DNA from: Streptomyces sp. 846.5
GTDB taxonomy: Bacteria > Actinomycetota > Actinomycetes > Streptomycetales > Streptomycetaceae
DNA: 64,000 nt
Assembly: GCF_004365705.1 (NCBI RefSeq)
Contig: NZ_SOBN01000001.1
Coordinates: forward strand, 1,752,555-1,816,554
Direction of reading: 5' to 3'
Positions 61,510 to 64,000 of the stretch are shown piece after piece (position 1 is the first letter of the stretch; every line of letters begins with the position of its first letter). The notes under the pieces were generated by a model that had not been told where the DNA came from, did no database searches, and worked only from the letters and a program-made list of their open reading frames with translations. The position numbers were made by a program, and so were the translations under genes.

Positions 61510-62289
61510 TCACCGCCGATCGTGCGTCTCGGCCTGCTTGGCGACCGCGTCCAGAAGAGGCGACAGCTGGTTCTCCAACTTCTGGTAGTCACTGCTGTGT
61601 CCGTCGGACCACTGCGCCATGCCGACGACGACCAGATGGCCGTAGCTCACAAAGGCCTGTACCAGTCCGCTGGAGGCGGGGAGGTCGCGAAGGGCCGAGC
61701 CCGGCGGTGGGAGCTGGACCGCGACCTCGTAGTCGGTGGGGTGCAGGCCGAGCGCCTCGACGATGGTCGCTGCGTCTACGGGGTTCTTCATGGTGAAGAC
61801 CGCGAGACTGTACTCGTTCTCCGAACTGTCCTTGTAGAGAGCGAAATCCAGACCGAGGCAGCCGTGGCCCTGGGTGATCATCCCGGCCAGTGTGGGGCCG
61901 ACACTGTCCGCGCCGGTGCAGTTCGCTGCGGCGGCGTCGCCGACTCTGGTGTAGCCGGCCACCGTGGCGGGGAAGGCCTGGTCGGGAGTGACGGCCGCCA
62001 GTGGGACGGCGGCACTCGCCGTCGGGGCGGCCTTCACGGCGGGTACGACCGGATGCGCCGCCACCGAAGTCTGCCGGGCCGGGTGCAGGTGCAGATATCC
62101 GAGCCGGTACGCCCCGCCGGCCGCGACCAGCAACAGGCAGCCCACCAGGGCTACCCAGGGCCACCGCCGCCTCCGCCGCGCCGGCGGGAGGGCCCGCTCG
62201 ACCGCACTGGGTTCATGGGGCGCGTTCTGCTTCTCGAATTCCTTGACGAACGAGTCCCACAGCTCGTCCCCGCCCGAGTCCTTGGTCAC
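61510..62289 (-). CDS. Single-pass membrane hypothetical protein
   Basis: This is a 259-residue protein with an acidic cytoplasmic N-terminus (1-28), a basic RRRRRWP stop-transfer region and one helix (about 45-61, VALVGCLLLVAAGGAYR). An external domain has FPATVAGYTRVGDAAAANCTG and a second Cys in GHGCLGLDFALY, likely forming a disulfide. The start is GTG 62289. No family is recognised. It is divergent from the T4-beta-type gene. Confidence 0.7.
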   Translation of the reverse strand: MTKDSGGDELWDSFVKEFEKQNAPHEPSAVERALPPARRRRRWPWVALVGCLLLVAAGGAYRLGYLHLHPARQTSVAAHPVVPAVKAAPTASAAVPLAAVTPDQAFPATVAGYTRVGDAAAANCTGADSVGPTLAGMITQGHGCLGLDFALYKDSSENEYSLAVFTMKNPVDAATIVEALGLHPTDYEVAVQLPPPGSALRDLPASSGLVQAFVSYGHLVVVGMAQWSDGHSSDYQKLENQLSPLLDAVAKQAETHDRR

Positions 62290-62480
62290 GGGCGGACTCT
62301 AGTGATCGACCCCACAGCATGCAAGATTCGTCCGAACACCACTCATTGGTCACTTGGCTCACCCGAGTCCCAAGAGTCATCAGCTGTTCGGATGCTCCCT
62401 GTTCACGACGGCAGTTGCTTCGCACACTGACGTCGTACCGCTGTTCGTGACGTGCGATTCGCGGCCCTGGGGGGATGCCG

Positions 62481-63521
62481 ATGGAGTACGTACCGCTGCT
62501 GCGCGGCCGGGAAGGGGAACTGAAGGCCCTTGGTGAGATCAGCCCGGAGGTCCGCACGCGCATCCGCCCCGTGCTGGAAGTCGTCCTGGACGGGACGCCG
62601 CGCCGGACGGTGCAGAAGTTCTTCCGTCAGGCAGGCAATCACCTTCCCGCAGACCTGACCATCACGCTGGACTGCGGCAGCCTGATCCAGTACGGACCCA
62701 TCGGCACCGGGTACACGGGGGCCGCCAATGGCTGGCTCAGCGAGGCATTCGACCAGTTCAAGTTCAGCATCATCCCTGTCGTCAGAACGACCGATCCGCC
62801 GGCCGCTCTCGCCGAAGCGAGGGATGCACAGCTGCTCCACCGACAGGGGATCTGCCTGCGCATCGACATCCAGGATCCGTCCGCCTCCTCCGCGCGACGG
62901 CGCCGACTCGTGGACAGCGTGCTGGAAACCCTCGACCTGGGCCCGGTCCACATCGACCTGCTGCTTGACGTCGGCTACCTGCCGGATGCCCGGGCAGTCA
63001 CCTGGGCCGCCCGGAGCGCGCTCGGCCTTCTGGACTGGTCACGCGCCTCACCCTGGCGCAGCACCGCCCTGGCGGCAGGCTCGTTCCCCAGGAGCGTCGC
63101 CGATCGACCCAAGGCGCGCCGCCTGCGGCTGCACCGTTGGGAGACCGACCTGTGGCACCACGTCGCCCAGCACTGCGGAGGCGACCCGCCTGCTTTCGCC
63201 GACTACGGCGTAACCCATCCCGTCCACCCGACCAATCCACGCCCGGGGAAGCCGAACCTGCGCTACACCAACGGTCGCGACTGGGATGTCCTGGTCGCCA
63301 ACTCCTATGACAACGATGAGTTCTACGACCTCTGCGAACTCCTCCTCGGCTCTCCCGCGTGGCCACCGACGGCCATGCCGCTTTCCTGGGGCGACCGCGA
63401 ATTCGCCCTTCGCGCCGGCACCCGCCCCGGCCCGGGAGCCGGGCGCGAGTGGCGCGCCTGGGCAACCTCCCACCATCTCGCCCACGTCAGCGACCGTATC
63501 CACACCTACGGCACGCCCTGA
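62481..63521 (+). CDS. T4 beta protein-like family protein
   Basis: This is a 346-residue protein resembling the 'beta protein' family named after a phage T4 protein. The start YVPLLRGREGELKALGEI and the DVGYLPDARAVTWAARSALGLLDWSR, RLHRWETDLWHHVAQHCGG and HPTNPRPGKPNLRYTNGRDWDVLVA segments fit. ATG 62481 is preferred because GGGGGG lies 6 bases upstream, whereas ATG 62475 would be too close. Bacterial members are found beside phage or defence genes elsewhere; no such partner is visible here. Function is unknown. Confidence 0.78.
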   Translation: MEYVPLLRGREGELKALGEISPEVRTRIRPVLEVVLDGTPRRTVQKFFRQAGNHLPADLTITLDCGSLIQYGPIGTGYTGAANGWLSEAFDQFKFSIIPVVRTTDPPAALAEARDAQLLHRQGICLRIDIQDPSASSARRRRLVDSVLETLDLGPVHIDLLLDVGYLPDARAVTWAARSALGLLDWSRASPWRSTALAAGSFPRSVADRPKARRLRLHRWETDLWHHVAQHCGGDPPAFADYGVTHPVHPTNPRPGKPNLRYTNGRDWDVLVANSYDNDEFYDLCELLLGSPAWPPTAMPLSWGDREFALRAGTRPGPGAGREWRAWATSHHLAHVSDRIHTYGTP

Positions 63522-63542
63522 GCAGGCCACGAACCCTTGGCG

Positions 63543-64000
63543 TCAGACGTCCGGCGCGTAGTGTTGGGGATCGCTGCGGCGGCCGGGCGGGGGCAGGTTC
63601 CGTGGTGGGGTCTCCACCGGGGGTACGGACAGGCCGCGCGCCCGCTGCCGGGCGGCGCGAGCGCGAGGGTGGTAGCGCCGGTCGGGCGGCACCAGGTGCC
63701 AGCCCAGCGCGACCGCGCGGCCCAGCAGCCACAGGGCGAGGGCGCTGCGCCGCGACCAGCGGTAACCCAGCGTCGCCCGTATCGTCGGCGGGTACAGCCC
63801 GACGGTGAGCCATACGAAGGACCGCGCCACCGGGACGCGGGTCACGCGCCATACGGCGTCCGGCAGCCACGCCAGCGCAGGCGGCTTGCCGATGCGTCGC
63901 AGATCCAGCACGGCGCGCGCGGCCCAGTTGTCCTCCAGCACCTCGGCGCACATCCGGTCGAAGTACGCCTGGAAGCCGCGCCAGTCCGCCGGGGCCGGGC
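63543..64000 (-). CDS. MpaB-type oxygenase (DUF2236), 5' end outside the window
   Basis: The frame continues past 63953 to the window edge and reads PADWRGFQAYFDRMCAEVLEDNWAARAVLDL, so the start codon is beyond 64000. WLPDAVWRVTRVPVARSFVWLTVGLYPPTIRATLGYRWS and the final Pro/Arg-rich tail fit the C-terminal third of the MpaB/Lcp-like heme oxygenase family; the N-terminal heme-binding region is not visible. It is convergent with the T4-beta-type gene, 21 bases away. Confidence 0.82.
   Translation of the reverse strand, partial: PAPADWRGFQAYFDRMCAEVLEDNWAARAVLDLRRIGKPPALAWLPDAVWRVTRVPVARSFVWLTVGLYPPTIRATLGYRWSRRSALALWLLGRAVALGWHLVPPDRRYHPRARAARQRARGLSVPPVETPPRNLPPPGRRSDPQHYAPDV

Overview
The window is high-GC actinomycete DNA, most likely a chromosomal segment from the family Streptomycetaceae. 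Evidence for this is the strong third-position GC bias with many antisense shadow frames, frequent GTG/ATG starts overlapping upstream stop codons (ATGA, GTGA), Tat/Sec secreted carbohydrate-active enzymes with ricin-type domains, and several families typical of Streptomyces (DUF5997 beside an HTH-less LysR-like protein, a WhiJ/Scr1-type regulator with DUF6879, HhH-GPD protein, DUF4232 lipoprotein). No rRNA, tRNA or CRISPR array was seen.

Layout. 1-3.3 kb: end of a BlaI-type repressor gene with two membrane-protein genes, then a translationally coupled SPFH protein and divergent NAD-kinase-like protein. 3.3-10.7 kb: glyoxalase-like/AraC pair, secreted GH16 beta-glucanase, divergent MFS exporter/TetR pair with a clear operator, DUF5997 and LysR-like proteins, secreted beta-propeller protein. 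10.9-21.1 kb: an arabinan-use cluster made of a secreted GH93-like exo-arabinanase, a sugar ABC importer (binding-protein gene frameshifted in a G8 run), two tandem GH51 arabinofuranosidases and a LacI repressor. Three copies of one 17-bp site (10845, 13226, 19906) tie these together. 21.1-28.0 kb: endonuclease IV, then a complete fructose phosphotransferase operon that also carries HPr and Enzyme I. 28.0-36.2 kb: thioesterase/HxlR pair, a large inverted-repeat element (29201-29762), a truncated gene, a DNA glycosylase-like gene, a glycosyltransferase, unknowns, and a secreted beta-helix protein that shares the GH16 operator.

36.2-53 kb is an accessory stretch rich in small, broken or remnant genes: an antitoxin with a frameshifted toxin, a cold-shock gene remnant that keeps its terminator, a WhiJ-type regulatory locus bracketed by a repeated 13-nt motif, a frameshifted zinc-ribbon gene, an FtsK-type remnant, and a pyridoxamine-oxidase-like gene split by a 5-bp duplication. 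Intact housekeeping-like genes (prolyl oligopeptidase, radical SAM protein, aminoglycoside phosphotransferase-like kinase, FMN-dependent alpha-hydroxy-acid oxidase, calcineurin-like phosphoesterase) lie between them. 53-64 kb: an ABC exporter divergent from a two-component system, a large secreted beta-propeller protein with a TTG start, DUF72, a T4-beta-type protein, and a partial MpaB-type oxygenase running off the end.

How the genes work together: the clearest system is extracellular arabinan trimming, import and intracellular arabinofuranoside hydrolysis under one repressor. A second regulon of secreted beta-glucan-type enzymes is suggested by the identical TGAGAGCGCTCTC sites at 5853 and 34325. 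The fru operon is a self-contained phosphorelay from Enzyme I to EIIBC. All functional statements rest on reading the sequence and on family knowledge; no database search was run.
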